The position numbers and the translations under genes were made by a program. From WRCA01 sp050943575 (GTDB lineage: Bacteria > Pseudomonadota > Alphaproteobacteria > Rs-D84): 64,000 bases of DNA. Location of the stretch: positions 16,904 to 80,903 of the forward strand of contig JBMNPL010000002.1 in the NCBI GenBank assembly GCA_050943575.1. The letters are read 5' to 3'. This document shows, piece after piece, positions 15,989-25,585 of the stretch. The notes under the pieces were generated by a model. That model did no database searches, was not told where the DNA came from, and saw only the letters and a list, made by a program, of their open reading frames with translations. How positions within the stretch are numbered: the first letter of the stretch is position 1; each line of letters begins with the position of its first letter.

Positions 15989-17557
15989 TTAATTTCCTTT
16001 CTTTTGACTAATAAAACTTATACGTTTGTTTTTTCCACCCATATAGATTTCTATCATCATGCGTGATAAAGAAACACAGGTAAATAATGTTGTAAGAACA
16101 CCTATTGATAAAGTTACTGCAAAACCACGTATTGGTCCCGCGCCAAATTGAAATAACACCAGCGCACAAATCAATGTGGTTATATTTGCATCCAAAACAG
16201 TTTTCATTGCACGATCAAATCCAGCACTTACAGCATGCAATGAACTACTGCCGGCACGCACTTCATCACGCATTCGCTCAAACGGAAGCACATTCGCATC
16301 AACCGCCATACCAAGCGTTAATGCAATACCAGCAATTCCTGGTAAAGTTAATGTTGCGCCCAGCAATGCTGAAATACCAATAATCATACACAAGTTTACT
16401 AATAAAGCTATATCTGCAATTAATCCAAATTCACGATAAACTAATAACATAAATATCATAACAAATATAACACCTATTAAAGCACCCCTTTTACCATGTT
16501 CAATTGTATCTGCACCCAAACTTGCACCAACTGAACGTTCCTCGATAACTCGAAGTGGTGCGGGTAATGCACCGCTACGTAATAATACTGCTAAATCTTT
16601 TGCTTCTTGTAATGTAAATCCACCAGAAATTTGACCACGACCACCTGGGATAGGCTCGCGTATGCTTGGGGCAGATAAAACCTTGCCATCCAAAACAATT
16701 GCAAATCTTCTGCCAACATTTTCTGTTGTTAAACGTGCAAATTTACGTGCACCAGTTGAGTCAAAAACAGTTGTAACAACTGGCATATTATTTTGATCTA
16801 AATCTGCCTGAGAATCAGTTAATGATTCGCCCGAGATTTCTATACGAGAATAAACCGGAATAATTTGATTTGGCATGTCCATCAATGGTAAAAATTCTGT
16901 TCCACTGGGGGCATGTCCACGTGCAATTTGTTCCGCAGTAATATCTTCATTTACTAAATGAAATGTCATCTTGGCGGTTTGACCAATTAATTCTTTTATA
17001 CGTTCAGGATTATCAACACCTGGTAATTGAACTAAAATATATTTTCCACCCTGTGATTGAATTGATGGTTCCTTTGTTCCTAATGCATCAATACGACGAC
17101 GAACAATTTCAATACTGCGTGATAATGCATCTTCTATAATTTTTGCAATTTGTTTTTCTGAATAAGATAAAGTTATTACTTTACCATTTACACTTATATC
17201 AACATTATCCCCTAGCTCACTGCGTAAACGACCACGTGCTTTGGAAACATCATTTGAATCACGAACAACAAAAGATACCTTGTCATTTATATTTCGTAAA
17301 TTTGAAAAACGAATAACACCTTTATCACGATTAATAAGTGCAGCACGTGCGCCATCATATAATTGAACTGATTTTTCACGCATCATAGTATCAGTATCAA
17401 CTTCTAATAATAATTGCGCCCCGCCCTTTAAATCCAATCCCAAAGATATTGGTTGAATCCATGATGGAAAATATTTCGCCGAACTTGGAAAAATTGTTGG
17501 CACAGCCAACAATACGCCAAATACAGCAACTAGTGTTATTACAATTCTTTTCAACAT
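15989..17557 (-). CDS. secD: Protein translocase subunit SecD
   Basis: This is the larger RND-like SecDF subunit. The 522-residue protein has an N-terminal membrane helix, the GLDLKGGAQLLLEVD motif, the periplasmic P1 region with RRRIDALGTKEPSIQ and VQLPGVDNPERIKELIG, then five C-terminal helices with TLGMAVDANVLPFERMRDE, which carries the functional Asp. It is slightly shorter than the E. coli protein (about 615), as in many alphaproteobacteria. It lies between yajC and secF, the usual order. Confidence 0.97.
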   Translation of the reverse strand: MLKRIVITLVAVFGVLLAVPTIFPSSAKYFPSWIQPISLGLDLKGGAQLLLEVDTDTMMREKSVQLYDGARAALINRDKGVIRFSNLRNINDKVSFVVRDSNDVSKARGRLRSELGDNVDISVNGKVITLSYSEKQIAKIIEDALSRSIEIVRRRIDALGTKEPSIQSQGGKYILVQLPGVDNPERIKELIGQTAKMTFHLVNEDITAEQIARGHAPSGTEFLPLMDMPNQIIPVYSRIEISGESLTDSQADLDQNNMPVVTTVFDSTGARKFARLTTENVGRRFAIVLDGKVLSAPSIREPIPGGRGQISGGFTLQEAKDLAVLLRSGALPAPLRVIEERSVGASLGADTIEHGKRGALIGVIFVMIFMLLVYREFGLIADIALLVNLCMIIGISALLGATLTLPGIAGIALTLGMAVDANVLPFERMRDEVRAGSSSLHAVSAGFDRAMKTVLDANITTLICALVLFQFGAGPIRGFAVTLSIGVLTTLFTCVSLSRMMIEIYMGGKNKRISFISQKKGN

Positions 17558-17580
17558 AATATAAAACCTTGGTTTAAAAT

Positions 17581-17868
17581 TTATTGTTCTATATTTGCAA
17601 CCGCATTTTTAGATACTTCTATAACCACACCTTTGGCGACTTCTAAATCTATGGTCTTTTCATTGATTTTTTTAATTGTTCCATAAATTCCTGCCGCTAA
17701 AACACGATTACCAACTTTTAAACTATCTAACATTTTTTGATATTCTTTCATACGACGTTTGTTTGGTAAAATCATCAAGAAATAAATTATAGCGAAAATA
17801 ATCGCACAATAAATAACTAAACCCCAAACATCATTTTTTGGCGCTGTATTTACAACATCTGTATTCAT
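17581..17868 (-). CDS. yajC: Preprotein translocase accessory subunit YajC
   Basis: The 95-residue protein has one membrane helix (VIYCAIIFAIIYFLMILP, about 18-35) followed by the conserved RRMKEYQKMLDSLKVGNRVL and the strand segment GIYGTIKKINEKTIDLEVAKG. YajC associates with SecDF in the inner membrane. Order yajC-secD-secF is standard, with a 23-base gap to secD. Confidence 0.95.
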   Translation of the reverse strand: MNTDVVNTAPKNDVWGLVIYCAIIFAIIYFLMILPNKRRMKEYQKMLDSLKVGNRVLAAGIYGTIKKINEKTIDLEVAKGVVIEVSKNAVANIEQ

Positions 17869-17942
17869 AATATTTTCTCCTTGGTTTATGAGTTATTTAT
17901 AGTAAAAAATTAAACTTTTGTAAATAGAAAATCTGACTATTA

Positions 17943-19613
17943 TTAAATTCTTTCAAACCAAGCGTCTAATTCAGTAAAAGGAATAATTTTATAAACTGGG
18001 CGACCATGATTGCATTCGCCACCTCTTTCGGTTTTTTCAACATCACGCAATAATGCGTTCATTGATTCCAAGGTTAACTTTTGCCCCGCCCTGACAGAAT
18101 GATGACATGCATAATTTGCTAATTTTAAATGTAATTTTTCATGTAATTGTGATGAATGCCCATTTGATAAAACTTCAAACGCTATATCTTTTAACAAACC
18201 TGCCCAATCCAAATCCCAATCTGCTGGTTTTTCATTAATTGATATAGAATCCTCGCCAAACTCAGCAATATCTAGTCCAGATTCTTTTAATTCACTTGCG
18301 ACTTCCAAGACTGCTAAAACTTCTTCGGGTTTTAATTTAATAACTATCGGAACTAATAAATTTTGAACTTTGATTTTATGAGTTCGTAATTGTTCATAAA
18401 TAATTCTTTCGTGTGCGGCATGTTGATCGGTTATTACCAATCCGTTTTCATTTTGCGATAAAATATATTTATTACTAATTTGACCAATTACTTGCCCCAA
18501 AGGCAAAAATACAGATTGATTGTTAATAACCTCATTTTCTTTGGTATTTGTATTTGGTTGTATAATTTCTTGCTCGTGGATAAGAAAAAAATTGTTATTA
18601 TTAAACACATTTTGTGGTTGATAATCTGGCATTGAAGTCGGGATATTTTTCTTGGCCGCAAATCCAGTCATTGGGATAGCCAATGCATCACGAATAGTTT
18701 TTATTATAAAACCACGAATGCGTGCTGGCTCTAGAAAATGAACTTCGGTTTTAGACGGAGAAACATTTACATCTACTTCGGATACAGGCATATCCAAATA
18801 TAAAGCACATAATGGAAATTCGCGTGCATTCATAACATCCATATATGCAGCGCGTAATGCGCCGATTAAAACACGATCTTTAACAGGTCTGCCATTTACA
18901 AATAAATATTGATCAACTGATGAAGCCCTGCGTAATGTGGGTTCAGATATCCATCCAGAAAGTTTCAAGCCATTATTTTCACGTTCAATTTTTAACATAC
19001 GATTTTTAACTTCGTCGCCCATAACAGCCACGATTCGTTCAATCAATGATTGTCCTTTTGGAAAACGCCATTTATTATTTAATGTAAAACCAATATCTGT
19101 ACGCGCCATTGCTAAACGTTTTACAACTTCTACTATCGCCATCATTTCTCCACGATCACTGCGTAAGAATTTTAATCTTGCTGGAATTCTTGCAAATAAA
19201 TTTTCTATACGAATACGTGTACCAGATTCCCAAGAACTTGGTTTAATTTCGCCCGTTGTGGCATTTAATTGCAAACCATTTGTATCAATTGTCATATCGC
19301 TGACACTGGCAATAGATGGTAAAGCTTCGCCCCGAAAACCCATAAAATTAATATTTAATAAATTATCTGATGGAAGTTTACTAGTTGCATGACGTTTTAT
19401 ACTATTTGCTAAATCATCACGATGCATACCACGTCCATTATCTATAACTGAAATCAGAGTTCTGCCGCCATCAATAACATCAATAACTATCTGGTCTGAA
19501 CCTGCATCAATCGCATTTTCAATTAATTCTTTTACCACACTGGCGGGACGTTCTACTACTTCACCAGCGGCAATTTGATTAATTAAAAAATCGGGCAATA
19601 TTCTAATCGGCAT
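17943..19613 (-). CDS. mutL: DNA mismatch repair protein MutL with endonuclease motif
   Basis: MutL couples mismatch recognition to strand removal. The 556-residue protein has the GHKL ATPase N-terminus (ELIENAIDAGSDQI, DNGRGM, GFRGEALPSIASV), the VNGRPVKDR region, and a C-terminal dimerisation domain with the metal-binding endonuclease motif ITDQHAAHERIIYEQ (DQHAxxExxxxE), plus ACHHSVRAG and CNHGRP. The endonuclease motif suggests a nicking MutL rather than the MutH-dependent kind. The gene starts 1 base after the greA stop; mutS is not in the window. The length is a little below the usual 600, mainly because the linker is short. Confidence 0.96.
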   Translation of the reverse strand: MPIRILPDFLINQIAAGEVVERPASVVKELIENAIDAGSDQIVIDVIDGGRTLISVIDNGRGMHRDDLANSIKRHATSKLPSDNLLNINFMGFRGEALPSIASVSDMTIDTNGLQLNATTGEIKPSSWESGTRIRIENLFARIPARLKFLRSDRGEMMAIVEVVKRLAMARTDIGFTLNNKWRFPKGQSLIERIVAVMGDEVKNRMLKIERENNGLKLSGWISEPTLRRASSVDQYLFVNGRPVKDRVLIGALRAAYMDVMNAREFPLCALYLDMPVSEVDVNVSPSKTEVHFLEPARIRGFIIKTIRDALAIPMTGFAAKKNIPTSMPDYQPQNVFNNNNFFLIHEQEIIQPNTNTKENEVINNQSVFLPLGQVIGQISNKYILSQNENGLVITDQHAAHERIIYEQLRTHKIKVQNLLVPIVIKLKPEEVLAVLEVASELKESGLDIAEFGEDSISINEKPADWDLDWAGLLKDIAFEVLSNGHSSQLHEKLHLKLANYACHHSVRAGQKLTLESMNALLRDVEKTERGGECNHGRPVYKIIPFTELDAWFERI

Positions 19614-19614
19614 T

Positions 19615-20082
19615 TTATTTAAATTTTACCTCTATTATTTCGTATTCTTTTTCACCGCTGGGGGTTTGAACTGTGCAGATATCCCCAACACATTTTCCTA
19701 TGAACGAGCGCCCGACAGGACTGGTGCAGGCTATAATTGTTTTTCCATCTGCTTCTACATCAGATAAAATTTTACATTGCATTAAATTACCATCGGAATC
19801 TTCGGCGACAACTGATGCACCAAATGTGATACGATTTCCAGATAAAGAATCTATATCTATAACATTTGCATCTTTGATATAATTTTCTAAGAATTTAATT
19901 CTTGAATCTATAATTCTTTGTTTTTCCTTGGCTCCGGTATAATCAGCGTTCTCGGATAAATCACCTAGTGATCTGGCCCATTGAATAACTTTTATAATTT
20001 CTGGGCGCTCAACTTCGCGTAAATGTTTTAATTCAGCATTAAGTGCTTCGAATCCTTGTTTTGATATTGGCTTTTTTTCCAT
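19615..20082 (-). CDS. greA: Transcription elongation factor GreA
   Basis: It rescues backtracked RNA polymerase by stimulating transcript cleavage. The 155-residue protein has an N-terminal coiled coil (LNAELKHLREVERPEIIKVI, then GDLSENADY with the tip acidic residues Asp and Glu), and a C-terminal FKBP-like domain with SPVGRSFIGKCVGD. It is the first gene of the long minus-strand string through mutL and sec genes and is divergent from the lptG-like gene. Confidence 0.95.
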   Translation of the reverse strand: MEKKPISKQGFEALNAELKHLREVERPEIIKVIQWARSLGDLSENADYTGAKEKQRIIDSRIKFLENYIKDANVIDIDSLSGNRITFGASVVAEDSDGNLMQCKILSDVEADGKTIIACTSPVGRSFIGKCVGDICTVQTPSGEKEYEIIEVKFK

Positions 20083-20104
20083 AGATTTTCCTTTTGATGC
20101 AGAT

Positions 20105-20110
20105 TATAAT
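20105..20110 (+). promoter_or_regulatory. -10 box of the lptG-like gene (leaderless)
   Basis: TATAAT lies 9 bases before the ATG, with no Shine-Dalgarno sequence. The start site would fall within 2-3 bases of the ATG. The -35 region is weak. Confidence 0.5.
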
Positions 20111-20119
20111 TAAAAAATC

Positions 20120-21187
20120 ATGAGAATAAAGCCAAAAATTTTAACAACATTTCTGGCCAAGCGATTTTTAGCCAGTTTGGGATTAGTTTTATTAATTATT
20201 TCCGGCATTATATTTGCTATAACCTTTGTAGAAAAACTACCCCGCGAGGCAAGTTCGCTGATGGCGGCAAATGTTGCTTTTTTTAACTTATTGGAATATA
20301 TCCCATTATTTTTACCCATAGCTGTATTTATGGGAACATTACTTACATCTTATAATTTAACAAAATCTTCCGAATCGGTAATTATTTCTGGGGCTGGGAT
20401 ATCACCATGGCAAAAGATGAAACCTTTTTTAATTACTGCTTTTATTATTGGAATTTTTACAACATGTATTGTAAATCCATATACTGTTAAAAAAAATGCA
20501 ATTAATATAAATATTAAAAATTTTAACCTTTCTGATAATGCAATATGGATTCGGGAATCTAATGATGATGGATCTTTTATTATGCGTGCCAAAGGTGTTA
20601 AACAGGCAAAAGATGGTAATGTTATTTTTTCAGATGTATTTGTTTTATTACAAGATGCAAATGCAAGGTTTTTGCAAAGAGTTGAAACAAAAAAACTTGT
20701 ATTATCTGATGGTAAGATTTCCACAAAATCAGCAACTGTATTTGGGTCAGATGGCATACCAACAGAAACTATAGATTGGTCGCATGCATCCAAAGCAACG
20801 CCTAAAAACTTTCTGGAAAAACATTTAAAACCTGATCAAATATCATTTTGGCAATTACCAAGAATGATAAGAAATATGCAACAAATGGGATTACCCGTTC
20901 GGGCACATTTAATTCAATTTTGGACATTGTTATTTTTACCATTAACTTTAATTGCGATGACGACTCTTGGGACTGCTTTTTCACAAACACGTGAACGTAG
21001 GAATTTTTCTTTTGGTATGAAATTTAGCATGGGAATTATGGTATGTTTTATATTATACTTTGTTATGAATGTATTTAGTGCATTGGGTGCCAGTGGGGCA
21101 TTACCAACAATTCTGGCGGCGGGATTACCGCCACTGATTATAACTACATTTGCAGCAATGTGGATAGTATCGTTTGAGGCAATATAA
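20120..21187 (+). CDS. lptG: LPS export permease LptG/LptF family
   Basis: LptF and LptG form the inner membrane part of the LptB2FG transporter that extracts lipopolysaccharide. The 355-residue YjgP/YjgQ-family protein has an N-terminal helix pair (about 12-32 and 55-80), the SYNLTKSSESVIISGAGISPW cytoplasmic turn typical of the family, a periplasmic beta-jellyroll of about 180 residues, and three C-terminal helices (about 268-352). LptG is preferred over LptF by overall feel, not by a decisive motif. The partner gene is absent from the window. It starts a chain of four closely spaced or overlapping genes ending in the J-domain gene. Confidence 0.85.
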   Translation: MRIKPKILTTFLAKRFLASLGLVLLIISGIIFAITFVEKLPREASSLMAANVAFFNLLEYIPLFLPIAVFMGTLLTSYNLTKSSESVIISGAGISPWQKMKPFLITAFIIGIFTTCIVNPYTVKKNAININIKNFNLSDNAIWIRESNDDGSFIMRAKGVKQAKDGNVIFSDVFVLLQDANARFLQRVETKKLVLSDGKISTKSATVFGSDGIPTETIDWSHASKATPKNFLEKHLKPDQISFWQLPRMIRNMQQMGLPVRAHLIQFWTLLFLPLTLIAMTTLGTAFSQTRERRNFSFGMKFSMGIMVCFILYFVMNVFSALGASGALPTILAAGLPPLIITTFAAMWIVSFEAI

Positions 21188-21188
21188 A

Positions 21189-21314
21189 ATGAAAAAAAAT
21201 AAAAAAACTAATTTAAAAAAATGGATATGGATATCTTTGATTTTGATATTACTGGTTTTGATGATAATTTCATTTCCACCTGTTAGTAATGTATCAGAAG
21301 TTGTTTTACAATGA
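21189..21314 (+). CDS. Small single-helix membrane protein (41 residues)
   Basis: This short frame fills the gap between lptG and xerD. It starts 1 base after the lptG stop and its stop overlaps the xerD start (ATGA). The product has a Lys-rich N-terminus (MKKNKKTNLKKW), one strongly hydrophobic helix (IWISLILILLVLMIISF), then PPVSNVSEVVLQ. The tight packing and clear helix suggest it is translated, but there is no recognised family and no good ribosome site. Coupling to lptG and xerD is inferred from spacing. Confidence 0.5.
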   Translation: MKKNKKTNLKKWIWISLILILLVLMIISFPPVSNVSEVVLQ

Positions 21315-22168
21315 ATCATATTGAAATTTTTTTAGAAATGATGACGGCTGAAAAAGGACGCAGTATTAAAACATTAGAAGCATACGGACGTGATTTACGT
21401 ATGGCGGCAGAAGATATTGGGAATTTAACAACTGCAAATAAAAATCAATTACAAAAGTATTTATCCAGATTATCGGGAACAGCAACATCTATTGCCAGAA
21501 AAGCCAGCGCATTACGTGGATTTTATAAGTTTTTAATATCGGAAAAAATAATAACTGAAAATCCAACAGAAGGTTTAGAATTACCAAAAAGACAAAAAAA
21601 ACTACCAAAATTTTTAACTGAACAAGAAGTAGAATTATTAATTTCAAATGCTGGTGATACCAGGAATTCTGTGCGATTACGGGCAATGTTAGAATTATTA
21701 TACGCATCAGGTTTGCGTGTATCTGAATTATGCGGATTACCAATGACGGCAATTTTAGGTGATAGATTATTAATACATGGTAAAGGCGCCAAAGAACGAA
21801 TTGTTCCGATACACGATGGTGCCCAAGAAGCGTTGGCAAAATGGTTAAAAGTGCGCGGGGATGTAAATTCCAAGTATGTTTTTCCATCTGCGTCAAAAAC
21901 TGGATATATAACACGTGATGGTTTTTATAAAATCTTGAAAAAATGTGCTGTATTATCAGGTATTTCTCCGGATCGTGTGAGTCCGCATATTTTACGACAT
22001 TCTTTTGCATCACATTTATTAGCAAATGGTGCAAATTTACGTGCGATTCAAACAATGTTGGGGCATGAAGATATTGCAACAACACAAATTTATACCCATA
22101 TAATGCCAGATAAATTAAAAGAAGCTGTTTTTACACATCATCCTATGGCCAAGAAAAATACAAAATGA
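21311..22168 (+). CDS. xerD: Tyrosine recombinase XerD (or XerC)
   Basis: Xer recombinases resolve chromosome dimers at dif with FtsK. The 285-residue protein has an N-terminal SAM-like core-binding domain (about 1-85) and the catalytic domain with Arg in ASGLRVSELCGL, Lys in GKGAKERIVPI, HxLRH in PHILRHSFASHLL, and the nucleophile Tyr in HEDIATTQIYTHI. The C-terminal tail AVFTHHPMAKK is closer to XerD (HHPRA ending) than XerC. It overlaps the upstream small gene and the downstream J-domain gene by 4 bases each. ftsK at the window start is its functional partner. Confidence 0.9.
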   Translation: MNHIEIFLEMMTAEKGRSIKTLEAYGRDLRMAAEDIGNLTTANKNQLQKYLSRLSGTATSIARKASALRGFYKFLISEKIITENPTEGLELPKRQKKLPKFLTEQEVELLISNAGDTRNSVRLRAMLELLYASGLRVSELCGLPMTAILGDRLLIHGKGAKERIVPIHDGAQEALAKWLKVRGDVNSKYVFPSASKTGYITRDGFYKILKKCAVLSGISPDRVSPHILRHSFASHLLANGANLRAIQTMLGHEDIATTQIYTHIMPDKLKEAVFTHHPMAKKNTK

Positions 22169-22668
22169 TAAAAAAATGTGATTTCAAAGGTTGTACCAAA
22201 GCAGGTATTTGCCGCGCGCCAAAATCGCGTGAATTAAAAGAATATTATTGGTTTTGTAAAGAACATGCGGCTGAATATAATAAAAATTGGAATTATTACG
22301 AAGGCATGACTTATGATGAAGTTAATCAAGATTGGGAACGAGAAACATTTGGAATTTCAGATAAAGATCGTGAAATTCAAGCCGCAAAAAATACAGAGTA
22401 TATAAATTTTCTACGTAATTTTTTAAATGATCGCAGTATGTTTGATTCGGCAATGCATCGCCCTGTTCGCATACCTGCGGTGATATCAAATGCGTTAAAA
22501 GTTTTTGGATTGCCCCCAACAACTAATTGGTGTGAAATTACTGCAAAATATAGAGTTTTAGCAAAAAAATATCATCCAGATACAGCGAAAAATAAAAATA
22601 TAGCGACTTCTGAATTTACTAAAATTACACTTGCATACGATGATTTAAAAAAATGGTTTAATAAGTAA
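22165..22668 (+). CDS. J-domain protein with N-terminal Cys/His motif
   Basis: The 167-residue protein has an N-terminal block with CDFKGCTKAGICR and then WFCKEHAAEYN, a likely metal-binding Cys/His cluster. A C-terminal J domain (about 112-165) carries the HPD tripeptide in KKYHPDTAKN. It should stimulate an Hsp70 such as DnaK and is a J-protein form I associate with alphaproteobacteria. It lacks the Gly/Phe and zinc-finger regions of true DnaJ. A strong bidirectional terminator follows. Confidence 0.85.
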   Translation: MIKKCDFKGCTKAGICRAPKSRELKEYYWFCKEHAAEYNKNWNYYEGMTYDEVNQDWERETFGISDKDREIQAAKNTEYINFLRNFLNDRSMFDSAMHRPVRIPAVISNALKVFGLPPTTNWCEITAKYRVLAKKYHPDTAKNKNIATSEFTKITLAYDDLKKWFNK

Positions 22669-22669
22669 A

Positions 22670-22693
22670 AACCGGCAAATGCCGGTTTTTTTA
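22670..22693. terminator. Bidirectional terminator
   Basis: The stem AACCGGC/GCCGGTT with an AAAT loop, A run upstream and T run downstream, separates the convergent J-domain gene and the Cys-rich gene. Confidence 0.9.
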
Positions 22694-25510
22694 TTTAATT
22701 ACCATTTCTTGACCATAGGATGCGACTTTTCTGCCACCGATATAACAATTTATATCTGTTTGTTTATTAAAGTCTTCTATGGCTTTTTGACGAGCTTCTT
22801 CTAGTGCTTGGGCTTCTTTTTGATTAATAGCATTTCCAGCAATCATTCCACCAGCAACAGCACTTACAACACCAGTAGTAATAGCACCGATATGAGCACC
22901 TTTGGTATCAAAATTTAATAAATGATTTTTTGGATTTTTTGTTTTTGATGTATAATTAGTATTAATATCATTATATGTACTTTGACAAAGTTTTAATGCT
23001 TTACTTCCGACTGGATCACAATTAGGTGTTTTGGTATTATCAATATAATCACATTCCTGACAAGGATTTTGTGTACTATAATTCTTACCTTTTTGTTCTA
23101 TACATTGATGACACTTGTTATATAAAGTTATTTTATCTGCATTAATATTAGTTGAATATCCTCTAGTTGCGTTTTGTATCGCATTTCCTGCCATTACACC
23201 ACCCAGACCACCGATAACCAAACTACCCAATGTTGCACCACCAATTCGTAATGTTTTTTGAAGTCCGGTTAATTTTTCTGAACAATTATGAGTTGATGGA
23301 GTTTTACCATCCTTACAAAATTCTATTTCTTCTGCTATCTTACGTTCTATTTTTTCTAGTTGTTCCGTTGTTAAACCTAAACATTGCATAGTTGTGCCTT
23401 TGGGATAATACCGCACAGAATTTTCATTTTCTTTCAATACTTCTTGTACTTTAGCATTATTAGAACGCATTGTTACTTTAACAGCACAAAAGCCATCAAA
23501 TGGGTTATTAGTTGCTGTAACCTTATTCAATCCTTCATATTCATTATCTAACGATTCTATATCGGAAAGAGATGCCCAAATATAATCTTTGCTGGTGGAA
23601 CCCTTGATATTGCTATTTTCACAAGCATTTTTGATATCATTGGCTTCGCGTTCTAATACGGAATTTGCACGTTTACCAATATCTGCTAATAATCCATCAA
23701 AGATACTTTGTTCTTGTGTCGCACAAATTTTTATCTTTGTTGATATCTTTACTGTCGGATCAATCACATTACCCGCATTATCTACTTTATCAAAATAAGT
23801 TTCAGACACACGACAAATATTGTCCGAAGTTTCGTTATTTGACGTAGCATCTAACCATGCATTACGAACATTGTTAGATGTTCCCCAAGAGTCAGCACTT
23901 GTACCTTTACTATTTCTTGCATATTGAACATCAAAATAATCTATACAATCTGTGAATTTTTTAACCTTTAACATACATAAATCACGTGCCATTTCTGTAT
24001 CAAAACCACCAACAAATGAACCTGTCGAAGGTAAACCTTTTGATTTATTAATAAAACCTTTTTCAATAGTCAAATTATTAGTAGTATTATTGTTGGCGAT
24101 TCTGCCTATCGCCGCAGAACTAGTAATAAAGCAACGTGAAAAATCATTTCCGCATTCGTCTTCTACACACTTTTCAACTTGTGCTTGACAACTGGTGCGC
24201 ATACCAGCAACTGCTTGTTCATTAAATGCTTTTTGTAAATCTGTATCCAAACCAACAATAGCGCCAATTGAATCATTTGTCCAAACCGCATCCCAAACAT
24301 CACCATCTGAACCTGAATCTTTATTACGAAATACATCTTTACAATATTGATTATTTTCAATTAAATTCTTACATTGCCCTGTAATATCATGCGCGGCTTT
24401 ATTTTTTATACTTACCGTATTTCCAACTTTAGCCAACCCATAACAACGGGCACGCGACCCTTCACCACATGCATTAACTGCACAATCTGTTATAGCATTT
24501 TTACATTGCTCTACAGAATTTTTTGCTGCTAATGCCGCCCATTCTTTTATTTTAGATTGTGCCATTTTCCAACGCGCACCAACACCATTATACATAATAT
24601 CTTGGTATACTTCCTGAATATTAAAACTATCTGTTAAATCAACTTCTTTGGCAGGTTTACCATTTGTAACCATAAAACACCATTCATTAGTACCAATAGT
24701 ATCACGACATTGTTCTTTGATATAATTTTTAACATTGCTATCATCCCAACCCATATTATAAATCCAAGTTTCCAACATATCTGGATTTAAACGAAGCGTA
24801 GTTTCGCCAGATGTTGCAATATTAACCATTTCAGATGCATCTATATCTGAAAATCCAGTTAAAGATATACATTTATGCGGTGCACCTTTACAAGCATTTT
24901 GAATACAAGCATCTGCAGCCTTATTACAGGTTTTAACACTATTTGCAGCCGCCCAATTTTTACCATCTTTTATTGCTAAATCAATTCTACTCTCTGTAGC
25001 AACAGCAATATCACCTAATGCCGGTGTAAATGTTCTTTTGGTTAAAACAGATTCACCATCACACATTGTGCGATTTGCAGCCGCCATATCATCTGATGTT
25101 GTTACAGAATTTCCAAACAAAGCCTTGATCGCTTCAGCAGGACATTGAGCCAAAAATTCTTGGCACATAATACGAGATTTATTAAATTGTTTTAAGTTAT
25201 AACAAAGTTCAAAATGTTCACCGCACACGTTATCTTGGCGCAAACATGATTCATATCTATCAATACAACGACCTGATGCCAAACGTTCAGGTAATGGATT
25301 TGCACATGTTGCCACCAAACCAGCATCCGCAGAAGGCTTGGTATTAATTACAGGTGCTATTTGCATTGTGTTTGGACGTGCCGTTGGTAATCGGCTTGTC
25401 GCGCTGGGACGTGATAAAGTCGCCATACCAATAGCCCTCGCCGGTACAGTGTAAATTCCTGATACCAAAGGTATCATTAAACTGATAATTATTGCTTTGT
25501 TTATTCTCAT
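22691..25510 (-). CDS. Large exported Cys-rich protein of unknown function
   Basis: From the ATG at 25510 (GGGAG ribosome site) the protein has 939 residues. It has a signal peptide (about 1-26) and a low-complexity Ser/Thr/Pro/Arg stretch. A long region follows in which a four-Cys module C-x6-C-x4-C-x6/7-C recurs near residues 195, 336 and 441, with a related block near 89. The last quarter holds two glycine-zipper-like hydrophobic segments (GSLVIGGLGGVMAGNAI and VVSAVAGGMIAGNAI) flanking another Cys cluster with CHQC and CQEC pairs. I recognise no family. The even spread of Cys points to a disulfide-stabilised periplasmic or surface protein, and the glycine zippers to membrane insertion or oligomerisation. 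It has its own extended -10 promoter. Confidence 0.75.
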   Translation of the reverse strand: MRINKAIIISLMIPLVSGIYTVPARAIGMATLSRPSATSRLPTARPNTMQIAPVINTKPSADAGLVATCANPLPERLASGRCIDRYESCLRQDNVCGEHFELCYNLKQFNKSRIMCQEFLAQCPAEAIKALFGNSVTTSDDMAAANRTMCDGESVLTKRTFTPALGDIAVATESRIDLAIKDGKNWAAANSVKTCNKAADACIQNACKGAPHKCISLTGFSDIDASEMVNIATSGETTLRLNPDMLETWIYNMGWDDSNVKNYIKEQCRDTIGTNEWCFMVTNGKPAKEVDLTDSFNIQEVYQDIMYNGVGARWKMAQSKIKEWAALAAKNSVEQCKNAITDCAVNACGEGSRARCYGLAKVGNTVSIKNKAAHDITGQCKNLIENNQYCKDVFRNKDSGSDGDVWDAVWTNDSIGAIVGLDTDLQKAFNEQAVAGMRTSCQAQVEKCVEDECGNDFSRCFITSSAAIGRIANNNTTNNLTIEKGFINKSKGLPSTGSFVGGFDTEMARDLCMLKVKKFTDCIDYFDVQYARNSKGTSADSWGTSNNVRNAWLDATSNNETSDNICRVSETYFDKVDNAGNVIDPTVKISTKIKICATQEQSIFDGLLADIGKRANSVLEREANDIKNACENSNIKGSTSKDYIWASLSDIESLDNEYEGLNKVTATNNPFDGFCAVKVTMRSNNAKVQEVLKENENSVRYYPKGTTMQCLGLTTEQLEKIERKIAEEIEFCKDGKTPSTHNCSEKLTGLQKTLRIGGATLGSLVIGGLGGVMAGNAIQNATRGYSTNINADKITLYNKCHQCIEQKGKNYSTQNPCQECDYIDNTKTPNCDPVGSKALKLCQSTYNDINTNYTSKTKNPKNHLLNFDTKGAHIGAITTGVVSAVAGGMIAGNAINQKEAQALEEARQKAIEDFNKQTDINCYIGGRKVASYGQEMVIK

Positions 25511-25532
25511 AACTCCCACCATTCTTGTCAAT

Positions 25533-25541
25533 ATTCTATCA
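25533..25541 (-). promoter_or_regulatory. Extended -10 promoter of the Cys-rich gene
   Basis: The minus strand reads TGATAGAAT behind TTTTTA, about 22 bases before the ATG. Confidence 0.55.
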
Positions 25542-25585
25542 TAAAAATATAACAATATAAAGAGAAAAAAGTAAAAAATAGATTT

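Noticed and set aside
21489..22085. Long minus-strand reading frame of 198 codons opposite xerD
   Set aside because: It lies wholly inside xerD, whose catalytic motifs are intact; the antisense product has no recognisable motif and no ribosome site.
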